Assembly: GCA_029204225.1 (NCBI GenBank) | Contig: CM055102.1 | Location: forward strand, 19,050,967 to 19,114,966 | Reading direction: 5' to 3' | Source of the DNA: Diphasiastrum complanatum | Taxonomy: Eukaryota > Streptophyta > Lycopodiopsida > Lycopodiales > Lycopodiaceae | DNA length: 64,000 nt | Shown: positions 1 to 12,060 of the stretch, one piece after another | Layout: each line of letters opens with the position of its first letter | How positions within the stretch are numbered: position 1 is the stretch's first letter | Position numbers and translations under genes: made by a program | The notes under the pieces: generated by a model | What the model was told of the DNA's origin: nothing | What the model saw: the letters and a program-made list of their open reading frames with translations, nothing else | Databases searched by the model: none

Positions 1-203
1 GTATGATCAAAACTGAAATAAGGAATATATCTCATTCTCTCTTTCTTTCTCATTCTCTCATTATCTCTCTTTGTCTCTCTCCCTCTCCCTCTCTTTATGT
101 AGATAGCTAGGACTGTACCAAGTTTCAAAAGAAAGAGATGGAGAGAGAGAAAGAAGAAATGATAAAGCGAACTAACCTGGGATAAACTTTTCATCATATA
201 CAT

Positions 204-1235
204 CTATATCTGTACAGTCTTTCGGAGTTCTTCCATTTCTTCACTTTGTCTCTCTATCTCCTTCCTCATTTCATCTACTTGGGAAGAATATTGCATCTCT
301 TTTCTATAGACACTTAGGCTCCTCACTCTCTTTTGTCCCCGACTATTTTCTTCTAAAATCTTCATTACTTTGTCATCGAGATTTGTTCCTGACATATAAT
401 TAATTAAAATCTTCATTCTACACAAAAATAAAACATAGCTAATCAAATTTACATGCAAAATCATATATATGTTCATCATTACATTTTATAAAATTAAATG
501 TATTTAAACCATATTCTCAAAAAATATATGTTATTATATCTCATGTTGGTGTTACCTTCAAAGTCTCAGCCACAGGTTAGGATCCAACTCGTCTGCTTTT
601 AGTTTGCCAAAACCTTTACTAGTATGAGCATCCACATAGATGCAACAATTGGAGCCCTATTCTTTTCTTGTGCCTAAAATTTGGCACTCAACAATAGACA
701 AAAATAAATGACATCATGAAAAAAGAGGTTTCGCATATCAGAGTATACAAATGCAAGTTTTGTTGTATACACATATACGAGTCTCATATTGATGCTCGCA
801 TATCCAACTCGACCAACATTCGACATCTTTTGTTGTTTTGATCTGTTAATTTTATTTTGTTGACTCAATTTCTAAGAAAATTATTGTACACACATCAAGC
901 AAATGATATAACTCAGTAGTAAGATAAATAAATCATGCACTAACTAGATATGAACAAGCATTCAAGTCAAATTTTGGTATCAAAATACATAGATAAAACA
1001 AAAAAGTGGAATACAATTTGGAAAGTTTTGCTTTTTAAGTATTGACGTAGAAGCTGCCATCTCTCCTTTTCCATCCACTCAAGACATTTTGGCGTTAAAT
1101 TTTCTGCCTCTACTTTATCAATGTTGTTCTTGAGTCTTTGTCTCAATAAACGAAAACTGGACAAAAATTTGTCCTTGAAGTACTGTGATGAAAACTAGCA
1201 ATCATATTTTGCCTGTGATATGAAATAAAACTCAT

Positions 1236-1325
<90 letters not shown>

Positions 1326-2178
1326 CACACACCCTCTCTTTCACTTGAAACCTTCTCACACACACACACATGATCTATATAAGATTCAAATAAAAGTAGA
1401 GTATTACTAGCAATACTTGACGAATTGCCTCGATTTGCACCTTTGGTACATCTCTAATTGTTGAATAATGTAGATTCAACTTGGCCTTCATCAACATGAG
1501 CATGCATATCTTATCTATCATTACTTTATCGTTGAAGGTGTGCTCAAAGGGATTAGAAAATCATCTATTTAAATCAACTATGACCCGACGCTTATCAGTG
1601 ATAGGGACAGCTCTCCAATCTCTAAACATATTCCTATCAAACGCCCCATGACAGAGCTCTCTTATATAAGCTAGGACCTCCTTCCCCTTAACATCCTCAA
1701 CTATAGCCTCTGACGTATCAATGTCATAGTATAATATCGGATCAGCTCTAGCAGGTGGGGCGTTGTAACCAGGTGGTGGTGCATCACGCACGGGTGAGTC
1801 ATCTCTATATCTAGGCTCCTCGAAATCATCATCACCTCCACAAGCAAAAAAAAAAACCACCTGAATGACTCTTACGTGGTGCTAACCTAGCAATGCGAGG
1901 TGTGGAAGTCTGAGGAGTGGACCTATGTGGTGAGGGCCTCTATGATGGTACATGTGAATGTGCACTACTGGAGAGCCTCTGAGGACTACCCTGTTGTGAA
2001 TGTGCACTAGTGGGGAGCCTTTGAGGACTACCCTACTGTGAGGCTGCTGGAGAGTTTAACATGGACCTATATTGCTAGAGAATAGCATCCATTTGTTCTC
2101 TCTGCCTAGCAGATGCACTACTTAACCAGTTCATACACTCTTCATGAGATGGAGACCCAAGAGATGGAGGGTCAGACA
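204..2178 (-). pseudogene. Transposase_24-like (En/Spm-associated) ORF, decayed
   Basis: Reading down the minus strand from an ATG at 2178, one frame gives a Ser/Pro/Gln-rich N-terminus with two copies of a GSPQRL..SAHS unit, then an acidic stretch (FFFACGGDDDFEEPRYRDD, 1800-1860) and a conserved-looking block with DWRAVPITDKRRVIVD (1570-1625) that continues past an in-frame TGA to about 1400. Further blocks follow: a Lys/Arg-rich piece with LRQRLKNNIDK and WMEKERWQLLRQYL (1035-1160), NRSKQQKMSNVGR near 830, and a C-terminal Glu/Lys coiled coil (204-330). The order of basic block, NR-K-Q motif and terminal coiled coil resembles plant Transposase_24 proteins carried by CACTA elements. At least four in-frame stops (three TAG in the Pro-rich part, one TGA) and a microsatellite in the middle show it is broken. 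The family assignment is by eye only. Confidence 0.45.
1241..1322. repeat. (TC)n(AC)n compound microsatellite
   Basis: About 26 bases of TC dinucleotides pass directly into about 56 bases of AC. It sits between two blocks of the Transposase_24-like pseudogene and creates spurious Cys/Val and Arg/Glu ORFs. Confidence 0.97.
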
Positions 2179-2715
2179 TCTGCATATTAAAAATGAACTA
2201 CGATTAAGATAACAATGATGAACATAAAACATAATATTAACTATAACCACAAACCTAAACATAAACTTTATCCTCTTTTTATTCAATTTCTCTCTGATAA
2301 TCCTTACCTTTGATCCACTATTTCTAAATCTTTAGTTTAAATCTTTTACCCTAAATCTCTTATATCATGTTCTCATGTATACCCTTTCTATAAATCCTTT
2401 AATCTAAACTCTAAACGCTAAAGCCCTTTTCAACTATCTTACTTGTTTTCATGATTTTAAAACGTTTATCTTTATCAAGCTGTAGCATATGACCTTCACA
2501 TTATTTTAGAAAGTTTCAATTGAAAGAAAATACCCACAAACAAAGCAACAAGATTTTAACAAAACAAAACAATAATATTTCAACAAAACAAAGAAACAAG
2601 ATTCACAATAAACAATGCTCACCTTGTCTCCAAAAACTTTGTTTCAAAAGCTTTACCCCAAGAAACTTTACTCCAAACTGAGGATACTGTGATAAAAGTG
2701 AGAAAAAAGAGTGTC

Positions 2716-2717
<2 letters not shown>

Positions 2718-2804
<87 letters not shown>
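2718..2804. repeat. (GA)n microsatellite
   Basis: Roughly 43 uninterrupted GA units. The flanking 2180-2700 stretch is AT-rich with no gene that I can see. Confidence 0.97.
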
Positions 2805-2808
<4 letters not shown>

Positions 2809-3099
2809 ACAAGCTTTACTCAAACTACTTTAACTCTAATGAAAGGGAAACAAAAGAGTGTTAATGAGAGAGATAAAAGGATAGAGAGTCATCAAGGTTT
2901 TCAAAAAACTTACTTTACTCCAAGCCCTACTCCAAGCTTTACACCCTTTTAAATAGCTTTACTCCTTTTGAGAAGCTTTCTTATGCTCTCTTTGAAAAGC
3001 TTTACAAGCTTTTAAATAGCTTCACCTCAAGCTTTTGAACTTTTGAAAAGCTTTAACTCTGATGAAAAAAAAAACAAAAGAGTGTCAATGAGAGAGAGA

Positions 3100-3398
3100 A
3101 AAGAACATAAATAACAATAAACACAAATGTAACAAAGCAAAACAAGTAAACTTTTGAATGTTGGCTTTGGTGCTTACCTTTGTGTCCAATGCTCAACTTT
3201 TTGCTTAAGCCTTGGCTATGGTGAGAAGGTAAAGAGCTTTGGTTGTGACAAAAGAACATAAACAACAATGAACACAAATGTATCAAAGAAAAACAAGTAA
3301 ACTTTTGAATGTTGGCTATGGTGCTCACCTTTTTGTCCAATGCTCCACTTTTTCTCCAAGCCCTGGCTAAGGTGAAAAAGTAGAGAGCTTGGCTGTGA
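3100..3398. repeat. Tandem duplication, two ~149-bp units
   Basis: The stretch starting AAAGAACATAAATAACAATA at 3100 recurs at 3250 with about 90 % identity. Both units contain AACTTTTGAATGTTGGCT and end in a variant of GAGCTTTGGTTGTGAC. Each unit carries a similar short minus-strand reading frame, which I take as a by-product of the duplication. Confidence 0.85.
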
Positions 3399-3559
3399 CA
3401 AAAAAGCATAAGAAGGATCAAGCATCATTAGAAGAGCCATAGAGAGCAGCACCACCGCTAGGCGCAAAAATATCCTCCTCTTCGCGTTCAAAAATCGAAA
3501 TGAAAAAAAATCGCGACGCACCAACAATTCGGCTTCGGTAATCACGCTATGGTCGACGC

Positions 3560-4370
3560 TAGATAAATAATTGCAGAAATTTTTTTTCTACAATTCTTGT
3601 CGTGATGGCAAAAACTACAAATTTTTTTCACAATTTTGTCCGCAATTTTCCACAATTTTGTCCGCAATATGCAACAATTTTTGCAATTTCTACCATGTCT
3701 AAAAATTGCGGAATTTTTTTTTTCGCAGTTTTGTCTGCGATTCCTACCATGACGAGAGAAATTGCGAAAAACTTTTTGCAATTTCTTCTACAATTTTAGC
3801 CGCGGAAAGTTTTCCACAATTTCTGTCATGGCCTAAAAATTGCAAATTTTTTTTTTCTCGCAATTTTGTCTGTAATTTCTACCACGATCAAAAAAATTGC
3901 GAAAAACTTTCTATAGTTTTTTTGGCAATTTCTGCAGCGGAAACATTTTTCGCAATTTCTGCCATGGCCCGAAAATTGCAAAAATATGTTTCCACAATTT
4001 TGTCTGTAATTTTTTTCACGACTAGAGAAATTTTGAAAATTTTTATTCAATGTTTTCTGCAATTTCTACCGCGAAAACATTTTTCACAATTTTGGCCACG
4101 ACCAAAAAAATTGTGAAAAATCTTTTCCGCACTTTTTTTTTTTCCCAAATTCTGTGATGACGACAAAAATTACAGAAGTTTTTTGCAATTTTTTCTACAA
4201 TTTTTGCCATGACGGTAGAAATTGCGGACAATTTTCTACAATTTCTGCCATAACTGTATAAATTGCGAAATTTTTTTCTCAATTTTTTGGCTTTCTGTAA
4301 TTTCGACCAAAAAAAATTGCAAAATTTTTTTTTCGCAATTTTTTTTGCAATTTTTGTCACCTTTTCTTGT
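3560..4370. repeat. AT-rich tandem satellite, period ~133 bp
   Basis: Degenerate units run across about 800 bp. The landmark (CGCA/CACA)(A/G)TTTTGTCTG(C/T) occurs at about 3725, 3859 and 3992, so the period is 133-134 bp. Inside each unit AATTTCTGCCATGGCC-like and AAATTGCGAAAAA-like words alternate. Because TTGCAATTT and AAATTGCAA are complementary, each unit is also partly self-complementary. Long reading frames exist on both strands but consist of repeating Phe/Asn/Lys-rich peptides and are not genes. Confidence 0.8.
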
Positions 4371-4379
4371 AGTCAGAAT

Positions 4380-4905
4380 CTGAAAATTGAACGAACAAAA
4401 AGTTGTTTCGTGTAGTTGCATAGATGACAAACAATATCCGCCATACATCTTTTCATTGTTGGACACTCATTTATAGTGTGATTCCCTGTACAGGTTGCAC
4501 ACCAAACATTTTTTCGACTAGGAAAAATTTAAGCAAACTTTTCACCTATTTTGTCAGTCTTAGCTTGCTGCTCTTCCAATGTATTTTTTCCATAAACTTT
4601 CTAGGGTTAAATTTCGTGATTAGGCCAGTTTTAACCACTTTCCAATCTATACATTCAGTGTCATCTTGGTTATAAAACCAGTCTTGTGCTGCTCCAGTTA
4701 AGGCCATAGGAAATAGCTTAAGTTTATCTTGTGGAAAAACTTCATCATATACCTCACATGATTCAGAAAAGATTTAGAGAAATTTGACTGGAACAGATAA
4801 TCCATTATACTTTGGTAAATCTAGACGAGGTGATCTTCTAGAAATAAATTGTGGAGCGACAAATGGCTGTTCAGGTACATCAGGTTCATCTTCTATATCA
4901 GACAT
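4380..4905 (-). pseudogene. Ty3/gypsy gag fragment
   Basis: From an ATG at 4905 the minus strand reads an acidic start (MSDIEDEPDVPEQP), then PRLDLPKYNG, then after a TAG a block containing FPMALTGAAQDWFYNQ and a further Trp plus TKFNP. The LTGAA..WF..L pattern with a downstream F..F is the signature of Retrotrans_gag, the capsid-forming part of LTR elements. Several nonsense codons and the abrupt junction with the satellite at 4370 show it is a 3'-truncated relic. It lies downstream of the primer-binding site at 6276-6290 on the same strand, with a ~1.4-kb leader, so it probably belonged to that element. Confidence 0.65.
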
Positions 4906-6275
4906 CTTTCCAAATCACTAAAAACAATGAGATTGGGTCTAGATTTTTCAATCAACTCCTATCTATAATCAAGTCTATAAAACTCTATCGCTTGACAATA
5001 TTCAAATTTTTTTATTTTTAGAAAAGAATCTTGATCAAGCGATTGACATTTCTAGAAATAAGAATTTCTCAGAATCAATATCAAACTATAATAGAATGTT
5101 CAAAAATTTGACAGTTGCTAGATCTAAAAAATCAGAACTAAAAAATAGTATTGGCAAAGGTTTCTTAGGTGAAGGTTGATTTTGTGAGGATTCTTTTACT
5201 ACTATTTTAGATAAAAATCAGTTATCTGGCTATTTCTGACAAATCTGATAAAACTAACATTCGTCCAATTGACAGTAGGTATATTTGGTAATGATAATAC
5301 TAGGATAGAACTGGTGAAGTTTTTTTTTTTTTTTTTTTTTCTGACGAACAATAGTTTTTGTAGTCTGGGGAAGATTAAAATAGACATTTTGGATGATTCT
5401 GAATTTTTAGTTTGAAGGACGAAAGTTATATCCCAACCGATTTACAGAAGCAAAAGAAAAATCACAAAAAATAGTGCAAAATTCTAAAAACAAAAAGAAT
5501 ACAGAAAATCAATATTTGTCTGTTTTATTGTACCTAAATTTGACCCAAATCTTTGACGAAGGTTAAAACTAAAAATAGAAGACTAAAGTGATTGTTCATC
5601 TAGTTGTTAATATTCTTTTGTAAAAAGTTTAATATCTTTCTGCAAAAATATCAGTTCTTTGAGAGGAACCTTCGTTTGAATCTTCGTCAGAGTTAGAGTC
5701 AGAGTCAGACCAACATACTATTTTTGATAATCAATGAGGTTGGACGAATGATAAGTCAAGGTCAGTTGTCATATTGATCTATTTTTGTCAAAAATAGTGC
5801 TCTTGTTTGCAAAAATAATAGTATCACTCTTGATCATTCGCCAAAACCTTCATCGACTTGTTTGAGATTTCTAAATATAATATTTTACCATTTTTGAGTT
5901 CGAAGAAGGTTAGATCTCTATATGAAGGCGGTATCGTCTGCAAGTCGATGAAGGTTGGTTGCAAATGAAAAGAAAGTTATCAAGACTGATGACGATTTTG
6001 TCTCTTTTTTCACCAATATGCCAGAAATAAACAATTTTATTTGTTTTCTCTGATTTCTTCAGATCCAAGTGGATCTAAAGAATGGTGATTTGTATGGCTC
6101 AACAATCAAATTAGATTTCAAACATGAAAATCCACACAAATCAAGCAAAATCTCTCTCAAATTAACTCTAAAATACAAATTTCACCCTATTATGCCAAAC
6201 AAGATGCCTAAATGCAAGCTAATATTTATCCATCAATCAAATACATGTTGTAAAATGAAAAATTGGCATAGCTTT
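4906..6275 (-). other. Leader of gypsy relic, non-coding
   Basis: No gene-like frame. AT-rich, with a 22-base T run at 5319-5340 and several GAAGGTT-type words on both strands. By position it is the untranslated leader between the primer-binding site and gag of the minus-strand gypsy element. Confidence 0.45.
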
Positions 6276-6290
6276 CCAACAACGGCGCCA
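6276..6290 (-). other. Primer-binding site, TGGCGCC type
   Basis: The minus strand reads TGGCGCCGTTGTTGG four bases after an LTR-like end ACTACA (6300-6295). This word follows the 5' LTR in many plant gypsy elements and is matched by a tRNA 3' end. A related junction occurs at 27228-27240, reading TTTTGGCACCGAT after CGCTACA. Confidence 0.7.
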
Positions 6291-6294
6291 AAAT

Positions 6295-7785
6295 TGTAGT
6301 GGGTATTTTCTATTCACCTTCAATCCTAGATCACTAATTTGAGTTTCATACATACTATGTCAATTTTTGCTCAACAAATTGAATTCAATCACTCCTATTG
6401 GATTCCACCTATTGGATTCTACTTTTTAAGACTTGGAATGAAATTCAAAATCAAAAGTTGTGATTTTTCTCACTAAGATATTGTGCTTCAAAGAGCTAAT
6501 GCCACTTAGAAAGATTTGATCACCTAGGAGAATACAAATTCTCCACCAATAACAACACAAAATGAGCTTCTAGATCTTGCCCTCTACAAAGGAAGGAACT
6601 CTTAGAAAATTGGATCTCTCTCTACACATTTGCCATAGACACCTTAATGACTCTTTTCAAACTTTAAAATCACTCAAAAAAATTGAGTAGGGCTGAACAA
6701 TGTGACTTGGATCTCAATCTCTTTTCTAGAACTCTCAATTTAAGCCAATCTATGTCAAATTCTACAAAAGATTTGCATAGATGCTCTATATGCACTAAAA
6801 ATTCTCAAAGGTTTCACTTGGAGGACAGATCCAAGGATGTTTTCTAGCAATTTGATGCTTCTAAACTTGATCCTATTACTCTTGAACAAATCTAGTGATG
6901 ATACAATGGATTTCATCCTCTCACCTTGCATATCACTCCTTAATCTATGAATTTTGGCAAAATCACTCTCAACTTCAACATGCACTCAAAAAATCAGAGA
7001 TGATTAGTTAATGCACCTAATTCAAGCTTCAAATTTAATTTCTTGGCTGATCTAATCCGAAGATTAGATTCACAATAAAAAATGCTTGATTTTGCACCAA
7101 AAATCACTCAAATTGGGTATGTGAGTCAAATTCTACAAATTTTTGAAATTTCTCAGTCAAAACCGGAGATGTACGGCCTCACACGTGTGAAAAGGGTTCC
7201 TACATCCCACAACAAGATCTGACCAAAAATTTTGAGGATAACTATCAAATTCAACTTGCTACACAAAACTTGACTAGTTTCCAAAAAACTACTAATTTTG
7301 GCTTTGATTTGGATTAACCCTATCAATTTCAACAAAACCTCTTGTACTAGGCTCTAATACCATGTGCAAAAAGTACAAAAAGGACCAAGAGTGGATCCTA
7401 ATCTGATCCTCAAGAGGGATTGGTTGTCAGATTACTTGATCTATCAATCTACTTGAGATTAAGATCAATCTAGATCAATTCTAGACACAAAATCCTAACA
7501 AGAACAATCATTAATTGAAGGTAGGTGTACTTTCTTGTTTCACACGTGTGAAACATTGTTTGAGTACGGACTCCAACCTGAAAATCAAGAACACATTGAT
7601 AGAACCTCAAAACAATCAAAACAAATGTAGACAAATGGAGAGAATCACTCAAAATTGTTTCCAAAACCAAGATTGGTGTCTCACCATGATTATGGCCAAA
7701 TTTGGCTCTATATATACAATAAGTAGGCTGTGAATCATGGGTTCGCGGGCTACCTCTTGTATGCATAACCTTAGCGCCTCATTTC
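6295..7785 (-). repeat. LTR and leader remnants of at least two elements
   Basis: On the minus strand one LTR ends at 6295 (AATACCCACTACA). A second junction lies at 7363, where TTTGCACA is followed by TGGTATTAGAGCC (7362-7350), a one-mismatch initiator-Met primer-binding site. Between the two I see only AT-rich sequence with broken frames. The 5' ends of both LTRs cannot be fixed because no partner copy is in the window. A CACACGTGTG palindrome occurs at 7183 and again near 7543. Confidence 0.45.
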
Positions 7786-7789
7786 TTGC

Positions 7790-8735
<946 letters not shown>

Positions 8736-8747
8736 CTTACATTAGTT

Positions 8748-9935
8748 ATGAAGTCAAAAAAATGGAAATATCTTCATAATGTAGGATCTTTTGGTTTCAA
8801 TAAGATCATGAATGATGTGTTCATTCATAAAGAAGAAAATTGTATGTTTTCAATCCTAAAGGCAAGTTGTAAACTTCTTATGAGAATAAGTGAGGCATCT
8901 AAAGTGGACACTTATATCCATAAGCAAGTAGTTAGCCTTATTGAGATGGAAATACCTTTTGATATCAATATTGGAAAAATCATACCAAGTTGTGGTGATT
9001 TTTGGACACATTATGTTTCTAGAATAAGTAATATTGATAATTATAGCAAGTGCATATTGAATAGTCATACTTGTTGTGATTATTATGAGACATGGAGGTC
9101 TCGGATTTCCATCAAAAAGGAGCACCATGAAGAGGATCTTAAGGAGTCATCTCAAGGTTCAAGTGTGCCAAAGATTGAGGAGGAGAGACCTTCTCAGATT
9201 GTGATTCCAAAAACAAAACTCAAGAAATATGGTTGAGTCCATGTGGCTCACATTTCAAGGGAAAGAGGAGCATATCTCATATGGTATACATCACATACTT
9301 ACTTCTCTTATGTCATTTGATAAATCAATTTGCTTTAGTGAGATCATTGCATCTCAAAATTGGAGTAAAGCCATACTAGTTGAGTATGAAGTCTCTCTTG
9401 AAAACATAGATGATGTTCTTAAAAGGATGAAATTGATTTGAAATCAATTAGAAAGCAAATGGTTATTTCATCAAATGTATGCTCTTAAGTCATGTAAAAG
9501 TGACATAGTTTGAAAATTTGTATTGAGGCAAATTGTAAACTCTTTATGAGAGTAAGTGAATCATCTTCTAAAGACACTTATCTCCATAATGAAGTATTTA
9601 GCCTCATTGGATCTGAGATTAGCATGGTAAACAAGCATGAAGACATGATGCTAACACTTTGTTATTATAGCATGCATAGTCTTGCCAATTTGGATGAGTC
9701 TAATTCACTAGATTGTGGTAACATGATGGTAGATCTTTGTGATCCTTATAAAATAAGAAGAAATATTTATTTTCTCATGAAGGAGCATGCACATGAAGAA
9801 GGAGCAAGCCTTAAGGTCAATCATGTACATAAAAATTGGAAGGAATCAATTTTGGAGGTGCTAGGATGGTGCAAAGCTCTCAAGCTCATCAAAGATGTCA
9901 ACATCAAAGAAGTACTATCATGGATATGGTGATTT
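8748..9935 (+). pseudogene. Unrecognised ORF with internal duplication, inside an LTR element
   Basis: I do not recognise this protein. A first frame (8748-9236, 162 residues, Lys/Ser/Cys-rich) contains CKLLMRISEASKVDTYIHKQ. A second (9510-9932, 140 residues) contains CKLFMRVSESSSKDTYLHNE at a similar place, so two diverged copies of one module are present. Between them another frame (9229-9441) overlaps the first by eight bases, and small indels must separate the parts. Just past the end the sequence reads TTTTTGAGGAG followed by TGTGAAAAATGC, which looks like a short polypurine tract and an LTR start. The reading is therefore an accessory or gag-like ORF of an LTR element, by position only. 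Confidence 0.4.
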
Positions 9936-10070
9936 CAGATCAACATCAAGCTCATTGGCTGATCTTCACACCTTTTGAAATAGCAAAGACCAATTTAACC
10001 CATGGAGTCAAGTTCAAGATCATCATGTTTTCCATCAAGCTAGATCTACCAGGCTAGATTTTTGAGGAGT

Positions 10071-10290
10071 GTGAAAAATGCAAAAATAAGCTTGGTAGAG
10101 GCCAAAAATCTTGTATATAGATAAACACACATGTGTGGAGCCTATTCCCACGTGTGAAACTAGTGTACTTGTCATGTACCATAATCATATATGTTGTACA
10201 TATGATTTAATTCAAGTTCTAGTGGCTAAAATGGCCAAAAACTAGTTTTCTAGACATATGTTCAAAATTGATAGGCGTAGTCATGCATTA
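10071..10290 (+). repeat. Candidate LTR start downstream of the unknown ORF
   Basis: TGTGAAAAATGC begins right after a purine run (GAGGAG). The following 200 bases are AT-rich with a CACACATGTGTG and a CCCACGTGTGAAAC word. The end is not defined and there is no partner copy, so this is a positional guess. Confidence 0.3.
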
Positions 10291-10930
10291 GGATAGCAGG
10301 CTCATTCCGGCGCTCGGTAAATCGTTCACAAGCTTCGATTTGTCATTATTTCATTATCGCCTCTTTCTAACACTTATCTCACCTAGAATGCTTAGTGAAA
10401 ATCACCAATGAGCCCTATTATCCAATCAACATTTCCTTGTTTTTTAGAGATGAGATTGGTGAACTGATTCTTTTATTTTATTTTTATCAACTCTAAGGTA
10501 CAATACTTAGAGCTCGTATGTTGTTGATTATTTAGTGCTCTCATAAGCCTCAAGGCAATTTGTATTCTTATGTCAAGATTGAGAGTATGGCCAACTTTAT
10601 CTGACTTGCCCATTATGAAAGATGGAGTCACCTCCACCACCATGGTAATGTCAAATAATCGTCGATATTGTGAGCACTACCATGGGTCAATAATTTTGGA
10701 TTCTTGCATGCATTGCCATGGGTTGACAATTTTGGTTTATATTGCACCAATATAACATTGACATGTGGCACCCAAATGACCTATAACGTCATATCCTGTA
10801 TAATGAGACTATCACCTCAAGTAGTCCAGTACGTGCCCTTACGAGTCATTCTCTCCCACTTTAAGAGCCTCCTCCTGTTCAGTCATGAGTAGTTTTCCCT
10901 CTCCCAAGTGTCCTCATTATCTAATTTTCC
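10291..10930. other. No gene seen
   Basis: Short frames only, no similarity recognised. Several ATGTTGTTGATTATTTAG-like AT-rich words, no repeats of note. Confidence 0.5.
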
Positions 10931-10933
10931 TTT

Positions 10934-12060
10934 CTAATGAACTAGAAAATAAAAAACCATCCAGTTTCTCAATTGGTGTCGACAAACGTTGACTGTCTTT
11001 CCTAGCACCACTAGTACAAAGGTAGTCAAATTCTCCAACGAAACTAGTTCACCTTCCAAAATCAAGGTATCTTTTCTACTAAATTGTCCGTTAAATGACT
11101 TATGTGGAATACATGATAAACTCCAATTCTTACTAGAAGATCTAGTTGGTAAGCAACCCAATTGATTTTCTTTACAATCTTGTAAGAATCGAAGTATCAA
11201 GAATATAGCTCATGCCATTTCCTAGTTTGAAGTACCTTAGAATATTTTTGGATTTTAAGATACCCCTAGATTTTGACCTCAAATTCTCTAGGTGAATGAC
11301 CATCATTAGCATAAATCTCAGCCCTATCTTGAATGGTTTTTGTACTTTTTTTGGCCACCTACAACATTTCTTACATATCTTGCAAGAAATTAACTACAGC
11401 TCACACCAGAACACCTTTGAGTCAAACCAAAATTGGAGAACGTGGTTGAAAGCCATACATCAATATACAAGGATTGAATTTGGTGGCATAATGTTTCACA
11501 CTATTGTGCATAAACTCAACCATTGGAAAATACTTTCTTCAATAAGATTGTCTATGAGATAAATTATATGCCCAAAGCATATCCTCCAAGGTTTGGTTGA
11601 TGTGGTTGATCTGACCATCGGATTTTGGATGAAAATTAATTAAAATACTTTTCATTCTTGTTGGGTATATCCAAGGGATGTAAAAGACCTGAAATTTTGA
11701 GTCCTCCCACTTTATTGAACTGGCATTGTTTACAACCTTTAATGTATGCCTCAACATGACCTTTCATTTTTGGCCAATAAAAGATTTGTTCGACAAGGTC
11801 CAATGTCCTCTATATGCCAGGGTGAGGGTGACTAGCATAAGGGGTGTCATGACATTGCTACATGATTTGAGTCTAAGGTCTCCGACACACATACCTTTCT
11901 CTTCCAAAAAAGCAAGCCATTCTTTATGGAGTATTTTATCATTTCGAGAACTTTGAGATACTACATCCCAAGTTCTTCACTAGATCCAGAATTTCCTGCC
12001 ATGACATGTACCCTTTCCAACCATGATTTGAGATTCGCCCCTGAAATGTAGGTGGTCTCA
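10934..12060 (-). pseudogene. Ty3/gypsy integrase fragment
   Basis: Read on the minus strand, the piece at 11740-11900 gives CHDTP..., then FYWPKMKGHVEAYIKGCKQCQ: the HHCC zinc-binding domain of gypsy integrase (H near 11880, C..C at about 11745-11760). The catalytic core is mostly missing. The frame picks up again at 11539-11640 with FHPKSDGQINHINQTLEDML, which is the conserved HPQTDGQTE..N..LE segment after the third catalytic acid. The 3' part to 10934 looks like the integrase C-terminal region but is weak. Frameshifts and stops are frequent, so it is a dead, internally deleted relic. Confidence 0.7.

Noticed and set aside
2689-2952. 87-residue Arg/Glu frame (+)
   Set aside because: Pure translation of the (GA)n tract. 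Same for frames at 1143-1328, 20715-20969, 25901-26227, 27420-27611, 38944-39156 and 63317-63670.
3706-4360. Frames over 100 residues on both strands in the AT-rich satellite
   Set aside because: Repeat-derived Phe/Lys/Asn peptides with the unit period; no start or domain evidence.
3560-4370. CRISPR-like array
   Set aside because: Plant DNA; spacing is a degenerate satellite without unique spacers.
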